This document shows positions 42,221 to 51,934 of a stretch of 64,000 nucleotides of DNA, in pieces. Source of the DNA: Thalassospira sp. HF15 (GTDB lineage: Bacteria; Pseudomonadota; Alphaproteobacteria; Rhodospirillales; Thalassospiraceae); contig NZ_JAAVKI010000006.1 in NCBI RefSeq assembly GCF_011806525.1, positions 124,001 through 188,000 on the forward strand. Direction: 5' to 3'. A program made the translations under genes and the position numbers. Within the stretch, counting starts at the first letter, position 1; each line of letters starts with the position of its first letter. Below the pieces are notes generated by a model. It searched no databases. It had not been told where the DNA came from and worked only from the letters and a program-made list of their open reading frames with translations.

Positions 42221-43495
42221 CTAAGCCTTGGCTGTCGTGCGCAATTCCCGGTCATCAATCGGCATATGAACAAGGGCGGCAAAGACGCCAAGGGCGACGG
42301 ATGCCCACCAGACGGCATCGAAATTGCCGGTCAGGTCATAGACAATCCCGCCCATCCACGCGCCAAAGAACGCACCGATCTGATGGCTGAGCATCACGAT
42401 ACCAAACAGGGTCGCCATGTAACGCGGGCCAAAGACCTGTGCGATCAGGCCGCTGGTCAGCGGTACGGTCGAAAGCCAAAGGGCCCCCATCGATGCCGAA
42501 AACAGCAAGATGGTTTCAGACGTTTTGGGCGAGAAGATAAAGATCACAATCACCACCGCACGCATGCCGTAAATAAACGACAGGCCATATTTCTTGCGCC
42601 ATCTGCCCCCGGCCCAGCCGGCGGTGAGCGTTCCGATGATATTAAACAGACCGATCAAGGCCAGACCTTCGGCGGCAACCGAACGGGGCAAGCCGCACAG
42701 TTCGGTAAAGGTCGGAAGGTGGGTTGCGATGACGGCAATATGAAAGCCGCACACGAAAAAACCGGCATTCAGCAGTGCAAAACCGCGATGCTTGCGGGCT
42801 TCATGGAATGCGGCGGCCAAGCCCTGCGGTCCCAGATCCGGGGTGGCGGTCGGGCTGTGGCCCTCTGCCTTGCCGGTCATGGCAAAGGCAGCCGGGATGA
42901 TCAGCATCGAAATGCCCGCCAGAATAACAAGGGCCGAGACATAGCCAAGCGAGCTATTGAGCGCCTGAGTGGTCGGGGCCATCACCAGCTGACCGATGGA
43001 TCCACCTGCGGAGGCCAGACCAAGGGCGAAACTGCGTTTTTCTGCGGTGAAAACACGGCTGATGGCGGCAAGTACGACCGGAAAACTCGTGATACCAACA
43101 CCGGTACCGATCAGGAAACCTGCGGTGAGGTAAAGCTCGCCCGGGGAGGTGGAAGTCCCCATCAGATAAAGCCCAAGCGCATAAAGAACACCACCGCCAA
43201 TCAGGGTCCGGGTCGTACCAAAACGATCCGCAATGGCACCGGCGAACGGCGCGGATATGCCCCACATCAGGTTTTGAATGGCAAAGGCCAGACCAAAGGT
43301 GGCCGCGTTCCAGCCGGTATCGGTGAGCATATCGGGGATAAACAGGCCAAGCGATTGACGCACACCAAGGTTTAGCGACAACACGAGACAACCTGAAAGC
43401 AGAACCAGCCAGGGGAACCATTTTTTCGCGCGCATGATGGTCATGCGGGTTGGGCTTTGCGGCGGACTTTGGGGCGAGCTTTGAGTGGGGCTCAT
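42221..43495 (-). CDS. Major facilitator superfamily transporter
   Basis: 424 residues, twelve predicted helices. The loop 2-3 signature reads GAIADRFGTTRTLIGGG, and G-x-x-x-G helices follow (FLIGTGVGITSFPVVLAAISRVF). It resembles the monocarboxylate/oxalate-formate antiporter branch (LGVRQSLGLF near the first helix). The start has GGAGGAACG. The N-terminal 20 residues are S/P/Q-rich. Opposite in no sense to the LysR gene upstream, which is on the same strand 76 bases away and may regulate it. Confidence 0.88.
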   Translation of the reverse strand: MSPTQSSPQSPPQSPTRMTIMRAKKWFPWLVLLSGCLVLSLNLGVRQSLGLFIPDMLTDTGWNAATFGLAFAIQNLMWGISAPFAGAIADRFGTTRTLIGGGVLYALGLYLMGTSTSPGELYLTAGFLIGTGVGITSFPVVLAAISRVFTAEKRSFALGLASAGGSIGQLVMAPTTQALNSSLGYVSALVILAGISMLIIPAAFAMTGKAEGHSPTATPDLGPQGLAAAFHEARKHRGFALLNAGFFVCGFHIAVIATHLPTFTELCGLPRSVAAEGLALIGLFNIIGTLTAGWAGGRWRKKYGLSFIYGMRAVVIVIFIFSPKTSETILLFSASMGALWLSTVPLTSGLIAQVFGPRYMATLFGIVMLSHQIGAFFGAWMGGIVYDLTGNFDAVWWASVALGVFAALVHMPIDDRELRTTAKA

Positions 43496-43571
43496 AGACG
43501 TTCCTCCGAGAGGGATTATTGTTTATTGGCGATATTGAACGCGCTGGTGGCATGCGTCCAATTCATTCGGA

Positions 43572-44519
43572 TTATGATGCTGATAACATCCGTGCATTGC
43601 CGTTGCTGGATGTTCGACCGGCATTAATAACCAGTTCGCCGACCTTGTCGATAATATCGTCAAGATCGGAACTTGAGGTACGCCGGATCAGGGTGATTGC
43701 CATGCCCCAGTTCATGCCGGGGATATCAAGGATTTTGATCCGGTCGGCGGCCGGGCTGTGTTTGCAGAACCGCCGTGCCATAATGCCATACCCCGCCCCG
43801 GCGGCGACCATTTCGATCTGCAATTCAAGGGCGGACACCTCGATGACCGAGGTAAATTCGACCCCGTTTCGATGCGCCCATGCATTGCCGAGCGCCCGGA
43901 AGGTGCAGCCTTCCGGCATCAGGATCACCGGGTTTTTGGCAAGTTCGGCGATGTCTTTCGGGTGGTGACGGGCTGATTTCGGGCCGATGGCAACGACTTC
44001 ATCATCAAGCAGTGTTTTGGCTGACAAGCTTGCCGGCAGGTCGCGGCTATGCACCCCGCCAAAGATACCATTTGGCCCCCCAAGCGAGAGCAAGGCATCA
44101 ATTTCACCCCGGCGCAAAAGCGGAAGAAGTTCCGCCGACCAGCCCATTTTGATTGAAAGCGATATGTCCGGGAAAGCCTGATGCAGGGCACGCAGTTCGG
44201 TGGCAGCCAGAAGCGGGGCCGCCCCGTGGCTTAGTCCCAGTCGGAACGGGCCATGGCGTTTGGTGTTGCCCAGAACAGAATCACTGAAACCATCAAGCCG
44301 ACGCAGAAGGTCGCGCGCCTCGCTCAGCGCCCGGTGCCCGGCGGTGGTCGGTTGCAGGGGTTTGGTTGCCCGATCAAACAGGCTTTTGCCAATACGTTCT
44401 TCAAGGCGCTGAATACGGCGGGTGACAGCCGGTTGCGTCAGGCCAAGGCGATCTGCGGCACCGTGAAAAGATTGCGCGTCTGCAACGGCGATAAGAGTCT
44501 CAAGCTCGCGGGTGTCCAT
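43572..44519 (-). CDS. LysR-family transcriptional regulator
   Basis: 315 residues. The winged helix-turn-helix is at 1-62 (ETLIAVADAQSFHGAADRLGLTQPAVTRRIQRLEERIGKSLFDR), followed by a two-lobe effector domain (FRLGLSHGAAPLLAATELRALHQAFPDISLSIKMG). It is just upstream of the MFS gene on the same strand, an arrangement that makes the transporter a likely target. The effector is unknown. Confidence 0.9.
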   Translation of the reverse strand: MDTRELETLIAVADAQSFHGAADRLGLTQPAVTRRIQRLEERIGKSLFDRATKPLQPTTAGHRALSEARDLLRRLDGFSDSVLGNTKRHGPFRLGLSHGAAPLLAATELRALHQAFPDISLSIKMGWSAELLPLLRRGEIDALLSLGGPNGIFGGVHSRDLPASLSAKTLLDDEVVAIGPKSARHHPKDIAELAKNPVILMPEGCTFRALGNAWAHRNGVEFTSVIEVSALELQIEMVAAGAGYGIMARRFCKHSPAADRIKILDIPGMNWGMAITLIRRTSSSDLDDIIDKVGELVINAGRTSSNGNARMLSAS

Positions 44520-44611
44520 GGGGCGTACCTGATCATGTCGGGATCAGGCAAGTGTCCGGTAAAGGGGCTTGGCATGCAAGAAATCTATTGTGCTACTACA
44601 ATTGATGCGTT

Positions 44612-45787
44612 TTACGCATTGGCGGCTGCTGATTCGACGGCCTGATCGCGTTTTCTTTTTGCCTTGAAGGCCGTGGCCGCCGCCGTATAGCCGCCTTCGC
44701 CACCGTCAAGAAAATGGAAATGGGTATCATTGGTGATCGATGGCACGATGCATGTCATGATCGCACTGCGCTGGCGATGGGTGCCAAAATGAATGTCGCC
44801 TTGCAGTTCGGCCGCATGCAGAAGGGCTTCGACTTCTTCGGCGCGCGCCTTGCTGCAGTTGACGGTCATCCAAAGGCCATCACCAAATTTGCGAAAATCG
44901 GTGTTATAGCCGGTGTAATCGCGGTAGCGCTTGGGATCAAAATCGCCCAGTTTTCGGCCGGTTTTCATCAGGATGAAAGCGATCAGCGCGATGTAAAGCG
45001 CCTTGAGCCATGCCTTGATATAGCCGCCTTCCTTGTGTTTGGTCGCCTCGGCCTCAAGATGCAGGCCGGGGGGCGGGAAGGCAACTTCGGGACCCGATGC
45101 CGGGATCGGACTGCTTTTGCGCGGGCTGTCATCGAGAATGGAAAACAGATCCCGAACGGTGGCCTCAAAACGCGCGGGGTCATTGCGTGGGGCAACAATG
45201 ATCGACAGGATCACGTCTGATCCTTCGGCGCGGATCGGCGACCATCGGCAGGACAATCCGGTCAGGTCCGGGCGACTGCCCGGTGGGGCTGGTGGGATCA
45301 GGTTATGGCCCTGTTTCATCTGGTCTTCGGCCCATTGCAGGCCGCGCCCGTTGAACATGGCATAGGATACCGGCTTGGAAACCGCATAGCGCGCAACGCG
45401 GACATGACGGCCAGTTGCACGGATGTCGCCGATCTGAACCAACCCGACCCGCAATTCAAGGTCCAAGGTTTCAAGGGCCCATGTGGCCGTGGCGGCCATG
45501 GCATCACGCACGGCATCAATGCGATCAGGCGGGCAGGCAAAGCTTGCACCATCGCCGCCAAACAGGAAGGGATAATCGGAATGACCAAGTGCGTTGCTGA
45601 CCGCACAAATCACCGATGCCCCGACCATATTGACGTCCTTGTATCGACCGGCCTCGACCGCCTTGGTCGATCCAACTACATCGGATGTACCAACCCACCA
45701 GTCGTCGGGAAGGGTGTGATAAACCGCGCCATCAAGAACTTTCCCAAAGTCGTCGAACGTCGGTATGTCGAGATAAAGGTTGGTCAA
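44612..45787 (-). CDS. DUF3095 protein with nucleotide-cyclase-like motifs
   Basis: 391 residues, starting at a TTG (GAAAG 7 bases upstream) that aligns with DUF3095 proteins (IPTFDDFGKVLDGAVYHTLPDDWWVG). The pattern S-D-V-V-G-S-T-K-A-V-E-A-G-R-Y-K-D-V-N-M-V-G-A followed by LFGGDGASFACP resembles the two metal-binding aspartate regions of class III nucleotide cyclases. A hydrophobic stretch at about 265-280 (ALYIALIAFILMKTG) interrupts an otherwise soluble protein. Activity is not established. It is followed on the same strand by nothing close. Confidence 0.7.
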   Translation of the reverse strand: MTNLYLDIPTFDDFGKVLDGAVYHTLPDDWWVGTSDVVGSTKAVEAGRYKDVNMVGASVICAVSNALGHSDYPFLFGGDGASFACPPDRIDAVRDAMAATATWALETLDLELRVGLVQIGDIRATGRHVRVARYAVSKPVSYAMFNGRGLQWAEDQMKQGHNLIPPAPPGSRPDLTGLSCRWSPIRAEGSDVILSIIVAPRNDPARFEATVRDLFSILDDSPRKSSPIPASGPEVAFPPPGLHLEAEATKHKEGGYIKAWLKALYIALIAFILMKTGRKLGDFDPKRYRDYTGYNTDFRKFGDGLWMTVNCSKARAEEVEALLHAAELQGDIHFGTHRQRSAIMTCIVPSITNDTHFHFLDGGEGGYTAAATAFKAKRKRDQAVESAAANA

Positions 45788-45855
45788 ATCGGTCTTTCAT
45801 CTGCACGCAGAAGCGCAGGAAGTTTCGGGGCCGCACATTTGCACTACGCACGCGA

Positions 45856-46074
45856 TCAATAGTGCGGCGGTGGTGCATCGTCTTCTGGTGATGTACGCAG
45901 GAAATCGATCATGCGTTTAACATCAGACGACATTAATTTGTTCTGACGCTCAAGTAGATCAATCCGGTCCCATTGCGATTTGATCATGTCGGACAGATCG
46001 CTGACGACGGTTTCCATGTGGGCAAGCTTTATTTCAAGTTCGGTAACGCGGTTGTCGGTTTCTTCGTGGCTCAT
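45856..46074 (-). CDS. slyX: SlyX family protein
   Basis: 72 residues from ATG 46074 (MSHEETDNRVTELEIKLAHME). It is almost entirely coiled coil with the SlyX pattern ELEIKLAHMETVVSDLSDMI..Q...I..LERQNKLM and a C-terminal SPEDDAPPPHY, the proline-histidine-tyrosine ending typical of SlyX. Role unknown in general. It is divergent from the methyltransferase gene at 46184 and upstream of the DUF3095 gene on the same strand. Confidence 0.85.
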   Translation of the reverse strand: MSHEETDNRVTELEIKLAHMETVVSDLSDMIKSQWDRIDLLERQNKLMSSDVKRMIDFLRTSPEDDAPPPHY

Positions 46075-46183
46075 TCCGGTATCTTCTGCATAAAGTGTTT
46101 GATATGCGTGGCCAGTGACTTGCGATGCTTGCAGGCCTTTGGCACGACTGCGCGGCGCGGACCCTATCATATCAGGATGGTTG

Positions 46184-46720
46184 ATGACTGATTTATCCGT
46201 ATTGGCCCTTGTTGGCATTATTTTGGCGCTGATTGCGGTTTATGCAATCCGGCTAAAGGCGGTTCCGATGTCAACATCAGCCAAGGCCGCAGATGAAATC
46301 ATCGCCTATATTCCGGGTGACACCAAGGTCGTGACCGATTTCGGATCAGGCTGGGGTGACTTGGCGCTGGCAGTTGCACGGGCACGGCCGGATGTGACAG
46401 TTACCGGGATTGAGCTTTCGCCGATCCCCTATGCTATCAGCCGGATGCGGGCCGTTTTGGCGGCCAAGCCCAACCTTGATTTCATCCGCGCGGATTTCAG
46501 AATGCTGGATCGTGATCCGGGGGATGTCGTGGTCTGTTTTCTTGATCCGCGCGTGATGAATGATGTCGGTGACGTGCTTGATCAGCGCATGGCAAATGGT
46601 GGCATTTTGATATCCCGCGCCTTTGCCATTCCCGGCTGGCAGACCTTTGGCGAAGTGCCAATGAAAACCGGGCCGGACCGCCTTTACCTGTATCGGATCG
46701 GCAGTCACAAGCCCGGTTAA
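46184..46720 (+). CDS. Membrane-anchored class I methyltransferase-like protein
   Basis: 178 residues from ATG 46184 (AGGATGG upstream). An N-terminal helix (4-23, LSVLALVGIILALIAVYAIR) anchors a short Rossmann domain: KVVTDFGSGWGDLALAVARARP (motif I), VTGIELSPIPYAISRMRAV (acidic strand 2 end), FIRADFRM and a VVVCFLDPRVMNDV motif. The Rossmann fold is small, as in several uncharacterised proteobacterial proteins. Substrate unknown. Confidence 0.8.
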   Translation: MTDLSVLALVGIILALIAVYAIRLKAVPMSTSAKAADEIIAYIPGDTKVVTDFGSGWGDLALAVARARPDVTVTGIELSPIPYAISRMRAVLAAKPNLDFIRADFRMLDRDPGDVVVCFLDPRVMNDVGDVLDQRMANGGILISRAFAIPGWQTFGEVPMKTGPDRLYLYRIGSHKPG

Positions 46721-46753
46721 TCAGACACGTTAACCAGATCGGATCACGAGCGA

Positions 46754-47638
46754 TCAGTCTTCTTCATAGACCTTGATCAGGGCGGAGTGATCAAGATCGC
46801 CATCGCCCATATGGATGAGTTCGTCATAAAGTTCCATGGCAAGGCGCGTGATGGGCAGTTCAACGCCCATTTCACCTTCGGAAAACTCAAGCGCCTGGAA
46901 CAGGTCCTTGCGCTGGGTGACGACCTTTCCGCCCGGTTCGAAATTGCGTTCGATCATACGTTCGCCGTGCTTTTGCAAAATGGCAGAGTCCGCAAAGCCA
47001 CCCGTCAGGGCGGAGCGCAGCTTTTCAAGCTCGACACCGGCCTCGTCGGCCATGGAAAAGGCCTCTGCAACCGCACCGATGGTGATGCCGACAATCATCT
47101 GGTTGGCTGCCTTGGCAATCTGTCCGGAACTGACATCGCCCACATGGGTTACGCGCGCACCCAGAACATCAAAAACGCGATGAACGCGGGCGAAGTCTTC
47201 CTTGGATGCGCCGACCATGATGGAAAGTGTGCCGTTTTCGGCCCCTTGGGTCCCACCGGAAACCGGGGCATCAATCCATGTGCCGCCAGCTTCTTCAACG
47301 GCATCGGCAAAGCGTCTTGTCGCCTCGACCGAGGTCGTGCCCATGTCAATGACGATGGTGTCTTCTTCCATGCCGTCAATAATGCCGTCTTCGCCCAGAA
47401 GCACGTTTTCAAGCGCAACGGTATCGGCAACACAGATGATGACGATATCGGCCTCTGCCGCGGCATCGGCCGGTGTGCCGGCAGTCGCAATGCCAATATC
47501 TTCGAAGGCATTGAGCGTTTCGGGATTGCGGGTATTGACGGTCAGGACTGCACCGGCTTTTTCAAGATTGAGCGCCATGGGACGCCCCATCAATCCAAGT
47601 CCGATAAAGGCAATGTTTTCCCCGGAAAGAGCGGTCAT
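46754..47638 (-). CDS. NAD(P)-dependent beta-hydroxyacid dehydrogenase (3-hydroxyisobutyrate dehydrogenase family)
   Basis: 294 residues from ATG 47638 (AAAGGGA upstream). It has the GLGLMGRPMALNL Rossmann motif, a DAPVSGGTQGAENGTLSIMVG substrate-binding block, catalytic lysine in GQIAKAANQMIVG and the C-terminal KDLFQALEF. These enzymes oxidise 3-hydroxyisobutyrate or reduce tartronate semialdehyde and related acids; the exact substrate is not clear. Confidence 0.9.
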   Translation of the reverse strand: MTALSGENIAFIGLGLMGRPMALNLEKAGAVLTVNTRNPETLNAFEDIGIATAGTPADAAAEADIVIICVADTVALENVLLGEDGIIDGMEEDTIVIDMGTTSVEATRRFADAVEEAGGTWIDAPVSGGTQGAENGTLSIMVGASKEDFARVHRVFDVLGARVTHVGDVSSGQIAKAANQMIVGITIGAVAEAFSMADEAGVELEKLRSALTGGFADSAILQKHGERMIERNFEPGGKVVTQRKDLFQALEFSEGEMGVELPITRLAMELYDELIHMGDGDLDHSALIKVYEED

Positions 47639-47913
47639 GACGGCGATCCCTTTGTGTGACGGTAGAGACATCTGAATTGGTGACGCAAAACCGGTCCGCG
47701 CACATTGGCTCGAAACCGGCAAGTTTTCTTGGTTGGGTCCTGTCCCATTGTGGCCTTCGTCAAAGCAGCTATTTTCCGGCGTAACGCCCAAAATGCGCTT
47801 TGGGTTCCACAAAATAAAACAGACAGGCCCAACATATTGTTGGATTGCTGAATTAACCGTTCTTCATTCAACGAAGCCGGGCTGGCAAATTGCCGCAGGC
47901 ACCGCTTAAAATA

Positions 47914-48327
47914 TCAGAGATCACCAGGCCGGACATAGCGCGCAGCCATGGCGCGTTCGATGGCCGAACCCACCAGTCGGTCGATATCAAGCCGGTGGCG
48001 CAGCAATTCAAGAATGCGCAATTCTTCCTGGCTGATTTCACTGTCCGACAGGACGATTTCACAGGCAAAGACATAGGCCGTTTCGCGCAGTTTGCGCGGC
48101 AGGGCATCGCGGATCATATCCAGCGTGCGGTCCATGCCGTCTTCTTCGCCAAGCAATTGTGCGCAATCGCGCGCAACACTGGTGACGCCATCATTGTCAA
48201 AACCGGCAAAAATCGGAAGGTAACGGACCCGGCGGCCCATCGCGGAAAGCTCGGCGTCGGTAATGTCATTATCGGCGGCCGATACCATAACCATTGTGTA
48301 GATCAAGGCATCCTGATGCGAAATCAC
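47914..48327 (-). CDS. TerB-like (tellurite resistance family) protein
   Basis: 137 residues from GTG 48327, which has AAGGAG 8 bases upstream. The all-helical TerB pattern is visible: ALIYTMVMVSAADNDITDAELSAM, then a matched AYVFACEIVLSDSEISQEELRILELLRHRLDID segment, with the acidic D-x-D-x-x-D/E metal-binding pattern in each half. It is a single-domain, soluble protein. Real function in most bacteria is unknown. Confidence 0.82.
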   Translation of the reverse strand: MISHQDALIYTMVMVSAADNDITDAELSAMGRRVRYLPIFAGFDNDGVTSVARDCAQLLGEEDGMDRTLDMIRDALPRKLRETAYVFACEIVLSDSEISQEELRILELLRHRLDIDRLVGSAIERAMAARYVRPGDL

Positions 48328-48694
48328 TTTGGTTACTCCTTATCGAAGATGGTTCCCTGAAACGCTGTTCATTCGGAATTTGACGTTCTGATCCGGACAG
48401 TGTGAAAACCATCAAGCCGACCGATGGTATGCCGATAACCGTCCATGGGCAACAGTTAACCAATGAATTTTCAACGATTTTAAGGATTACGTAGTGAAAA
48501 CACGTTCATTCTGTGCGAACTGGTCGCGCGTACGTTGAATGCCGTAAAAATGGTGGCGTGGACCATCCGAAGAACAAAAAACGATGTCGCTATAAAAATA
48601 CAAGCGAAATGATTGGGGTTCATGGCTCTCGTCGGGGAAAATTTGGCTTTGCACTGTATGGGGTAGCAGTTATGGTCGCGCAGCGACAACAAAC
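48328..48694. other. Divergent intergenic region upstream of the PAS-GGDEF-EAL gene
   Basis: 367 bases between the TerB-like gene and the GGDEF-EAL gene. It should hold both promoters. It is AT-richer than its flanks around 48450-48610. No open frame with a ribosome site, terminator or repeat stands out. Confidence 0.4.
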
Positions 48695-51600
48695 ATGACG
48701 AATAAAGCCGCTATGGGAGACATCAACGCAATCGATTCCGTCAGTATGATGACGGCGTTGATCAGCCATCTGTGTTTGCCGTCTGGAGCATACGAGCCAG
48801 ACGAAGGACGACTGCTCGTAAACTCGGCATGGCGCGACGCGTATGATAAGGGTGTCGAGGTCGGCGCGTGGGTTTCTGCCGACGCGATCGAAGGCCTGAA
48901 AAAGCCGCTTGCGGAGCTTTCCCGGCAACTTCTTGAAACTGGTGGCTACCACCATGTCGAGTGCGGATCCTGTGGTGCCGGGCTTGTTTTGTTTGGTTGG
49001 AAAATCACCATTGGGCGGCGCACCTATATCCGCTTTATAACGATTGATGGCAATGTTTCTTCGGGCATTGGATCGCTGATTTCACCGCAGCCGGTTCTGC
49101 TGGTAGAAGCCAACGGTCGCCTGCGCAGCGCGAACTGCGCAGCAGAGAATCTTGCCCTTGAAATGGGAATGTCTTCCGCGCTTGATCTGATGCGTCCGGG
49201 CGACCAGCGCCCGCTGGTCAGCGACGACGGAGCGCAATTTGATATCGATAATACGCGCACTGTCCATTACGGGCAGCGGTTCTTCCAGTGGCAGTATATC
49301 ACACTGGAAAATTCGGGTTGTCTGGTGCTTTTTGGTCAGGAACGCACGCGTGAGGAAAGCTATCGCCGGGCGCTTGAGCACGCGGTACACGGGATTATCG
49401 AGCTGAATTCCGAAGGCACGATCACCAATGTAAACGAAGAAACCGCGTCGCTGTTCAATTACGATTCCGTGCGCGAAGTGACCCAGGCCTATTTTCGGCA
49501 TCCGGAAACATTTTATGCCAGTGATAGCGACCGCATTCAGCTTCGCCGTGATCTTGCATCTGGCAAGGGTGTTCAGGGCCGCGATATCGAAATGCGCCGT
49601 TCCGATGGCAGCCAGATTTGGGTGCAGGTGAATGCCACCGAAATTCGCGGCGAAGGTGGTATGCTGCTGGGCTATAGCGTCACAATCACCGACATCACAA
49701 AGAACCGTCAGGCCGAATATGACCTTAGGCGTCGTCAGGAACGTTATCGCGCGCTGGTGCAAACGGCAGGCAGCGTCATTCTGTTCCTCGATGCCGAGGG
49801 CCGCATTCTGGAATATAACCGCGAATGCGAATGGACATTTGGCTATTCCTGGATGGAGGCCGCCGGTCAGAACTTCTTTGACTTTTTGGTGGTTGAAGAT
49901 GACCGGGAGCGGGTACGCATGGCAGTGCGACGGTTGCTGTCAGGTGAAATCATCAAGGATGAGGTCCTGTCGTTCAAGCGCCGTGATGGCGAAATCCGCC
50001 TGTTGCAATGGAACGCGCGCGCGCATTTCGGCGAGGATGGCGATGTTGCCGGCGTGATCTGTATCGGTCAGGACGTGACCGAGAAACTGTCTGTCGAACG
50101 CGCCTTGCGCCATGCCGAGGAAAAATTCCGCGGCATCTTCGAAAATTCGGCAGAAGGCCTGTTTCAGAGCGTTCCACTGGGCCCGATCCTGTCTGCAAAC
50201 CCGGCATTCGCGTCCATTCTGGGGTATGAAACGGTCGAAAGCCTGATTGCCAAGCAGCATGAATGGGCCTTCCACTATTTGAACCCGGTCAATCGTTTGC
50301 GCTTTATTGGGCGGCTGCTGCGTGACGGGATTGTGCAGGGATTTGAAACCGAGATGCGCCGCGAAGATGGCAAGATCATCTGGGTCGAGGAAAATGCGCG
50401 TCTCGTCCGGGACGAGCAGGGGCGTCCGAGCCTGATTGACGGATCCATCACCGACATCACCGATCGTAAACGCAGCGAGGCACGCATTCAGTTCCTTGCC
50501 CATCACGACGGGCTGACAGGGCTTCCAAACCGGACCCTGTTTCAGGAACGTCTGGCGGCGGCGGTTGCACGCAGCAAACGCGAACGCTGCCAATTCGTTC
50601 TGATGATGTTTGATCTGGACAATTTCAAGGATATCAACGACACGCTTGGTCACCCGATTGGCGATCTTCTTTTGCAGGGGGTTGGCGAACGTATGCGGGT
50701 CTGTCTGCGCAACGAGGATGTTGTTGCGCGCCTTGGTGGCGATGAATTCGCCGTCCTGATCCATGAGCCGGGCTCGGTTGAGGAAGTGACCTTTGTTGCC
50801 CAGCGACTGATCGAACGCGTTTCGGAACGTTTCATGCTTGATGGCAATGAAGTGCAGGCGTCGACCTCGGTCGGGATATGCATGTATCCGCAGGATGGTC
50901 GCGATGAGAAGGACCTTCTGCGTAATGCCGACCTTGCGTTGTATTGTTCCAAGGCCGAGGGGCGTAATCGCTATCACTTCTTTGAGCCGAAGCTTCAGGT
51001 CGAGGTACAGGAACGCAAGGCACTTGAACGCGACCTCAGCCATGCCATTGAAAATGATGAGCTTGAACTGTTCTATCAGCCGATCATCGATATTGCCGGT
51101 CACCGTATCATCGGTATGGAAGCACTGGTGCGCTGGTTCAGCCCATCACGCGGGCAGGTCAGCCCGGTTGATTTCATTCCGGTCGCCGAACGCATGGGTA
51201 TCATTGCCGATATCGGCAAATGGGTGCTGAACCGGGCCTGCCATCAGACCAAGGCATGGCGTGACGAGGGGTATGGCGAATTGACCATTTCGGTCAATCT
51301 TTCGCCGCTTGAACTGGCGCGTCACGAAGACCTGATTGAAAGTGTCGGTGAAGTTCTATCGCGGACGAAGCTTGATCCCCATCAGTTGCAGTTCGAAGTC
51401 ACCGAGGGTGCTGTGATGGACAATCCGCGCGAAGCGGCCATCACGCTTGGGATCCTGCGAAATCAGGGTATCCGCATTGCAATTGATGATTTCGGCACCG
51501 GATATTCGTCGCTTGCTTATCTCAAACGGTTCCCGGTGGACAAGATCAAGATCGACCGGTCGTTCATCATTGATATCGACAGTTCCGATGGCAATGCCGC

Positions 51601-51811
51601 GATTGTGCGGGCAGTGGTGTTCCTGGCGCGATCATTTGGCATGGCGGTCAATGTCGAAGGCATTGAAACTGAAACCCAGTTGGAACACATCGCGTCCGAA
51701 GGTGTCGATGAAGTTCAGGGCTTCTATTTCAGCCAGCCGATCAACGCAGGTGAAATGGAAAACTTGCTTAAGGCCAACCTGACCTCGCCCGCCCGTTTTC
51801 CGGTTGCCTAG
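48695..51811 (+). CDS. PAS-GGDEF-EAL cyclic-di-GMP protein
   Basis: 1038 residues. There is no membrane helix. A region of about 220 residues without an obvious family precedes three or four PAS domains (from about 228, 355 and 480, each ending in a ITDITxxR/QDVTE-like exit). The GGDEF domain (about 605-770) keeps GGDEF intact at 681-685 and the EAL domain (about 780-1035) keeps EAL at 809-811, with DDFGTGYSSLAYLKRFPVDKIKIDRSF. Both synthesis and breakdown of c-di-GMP are possible. It may link c-di-GMP to the nearby polysaccharide genes (inference). The start could also be ATG 48713. Confidence 0.92.
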   Translation: MTNKAAMGDINAIDSVSMMTALISHLCLPSGAYEPDEGRLLVNSAWRDAYDKGVEVGAWVSADAIEGLKKPLAELSRQLLETGGYHHVECGSCGAGLVLFGWKITIGRRTYIRFITIDGNVSSGIGSLISPQPVLLVEANGRLRSANCAAENLALEMGMSSALDLMRPGDQRPLVSDDGAQFDIDNTRTVHYGQRFFQWQYITLENSGCLVLFGQERTREESYRRALEHAVHGIIELNSEGTITNVNEETASLFNYDSVREVTQAYFRHPETFYASDSDRIQLRRDLASGKGVQGRDIEMRRSDGSQIWVQVNATEIRGEGGMLLGYSVTITDITKNRQAEYDLRRRQERYRALVQTAGSVILFLDAEGRILEYNRECEWTFGYSWMEAAGQNFFDFLVVEDDRERVRMAVRRLLSGEIIKDEVLSFKRRDGEIRLLQWNARAHFGEDGDVAGVICIGQDVTEKLSVERALRHAEEKFRGIFENSAEGLFQSVPLGPILSANPAFASILGYETVESLIAKQHEWAFHYLNPVNRLRFIGRLLRDGIVQGFETEMRREDGKIIWVEENARLVRDEQGRPSLIDGSITDITDRKRSEARIQFLAHHDGLTGLPNRTLFQERLAAAVARSKRERCQFVLMMFDLDNFKDINDTLGHPIGDLLLQGVGERMRVCLRNEDVVARLGGDEFAVLIHEPGSVEEVTFVAQRLIERVSERFMLDGNEVQASTSVGICMYPQDGRDEKDLLRNADLALYCSKAEGRNRYHFFEPKLQVEVQERKALERDLSHAIENDELELFYQPIIDIAGHRIIGMEALVRWFSPSRGQVSPVDFIPVAERMGIIADIGKWVLNRACHQTKAWRDEGYGELTISVNLSPLELARHEDLIESVGEVLSRTKLDPHQLQFEVTEGAVMDNPREAAITLGILRNQGIRIAIDDFGTGYSSLAYLKRFPVDKIKIDRSFIIDIDSSDGNAAIVRAVVFLARSFGMAVNVEGIETETQLEHIASEGVDEVQGFYFSQPINAGEMENLLKANLTSPARFPVA

Positions 51812-51879
51812 AGCAATTTCCATTTAGATCGAAACTGCTCTGGTTCTGAACTGATCCTGCTTTAAGCCGAGCTCAAAAG

Positions 51880-51911
51880 AAAACGCACCGGAAAGTTTCC
51901 CGGTGCGTTTT
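51880..51911. terminator. Bidirectional terminator
   Basis: AAAACGCACCGG / CCGGTGCGTTTT (51880-51891 with 51900-51911) forms a 12-bp stem with A-tracts and T-tracts on both sides. It sits between the convergent GGDEF-EAL gene and the Crp/Fnr gene and should end both transcripts. Confidence 0.85.
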
Positions 51912-51934
51912 ATCGTTTCATGGTTTTTTGGCTT

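Noticed and set aside
42137-43375. A long forward frame antisense to the MFS gene
   Set aside because: Low-complexity G/K/R/D-rich translation without domains; the MFS gene has a strong ribosome site and twelve helices.
49940-51103. A reverse frame inside the GGDEF-EAL gene
   Set aside because: Shadow of high-GC codon use; the forward gene carries intact GGDEF and EAL motifs.
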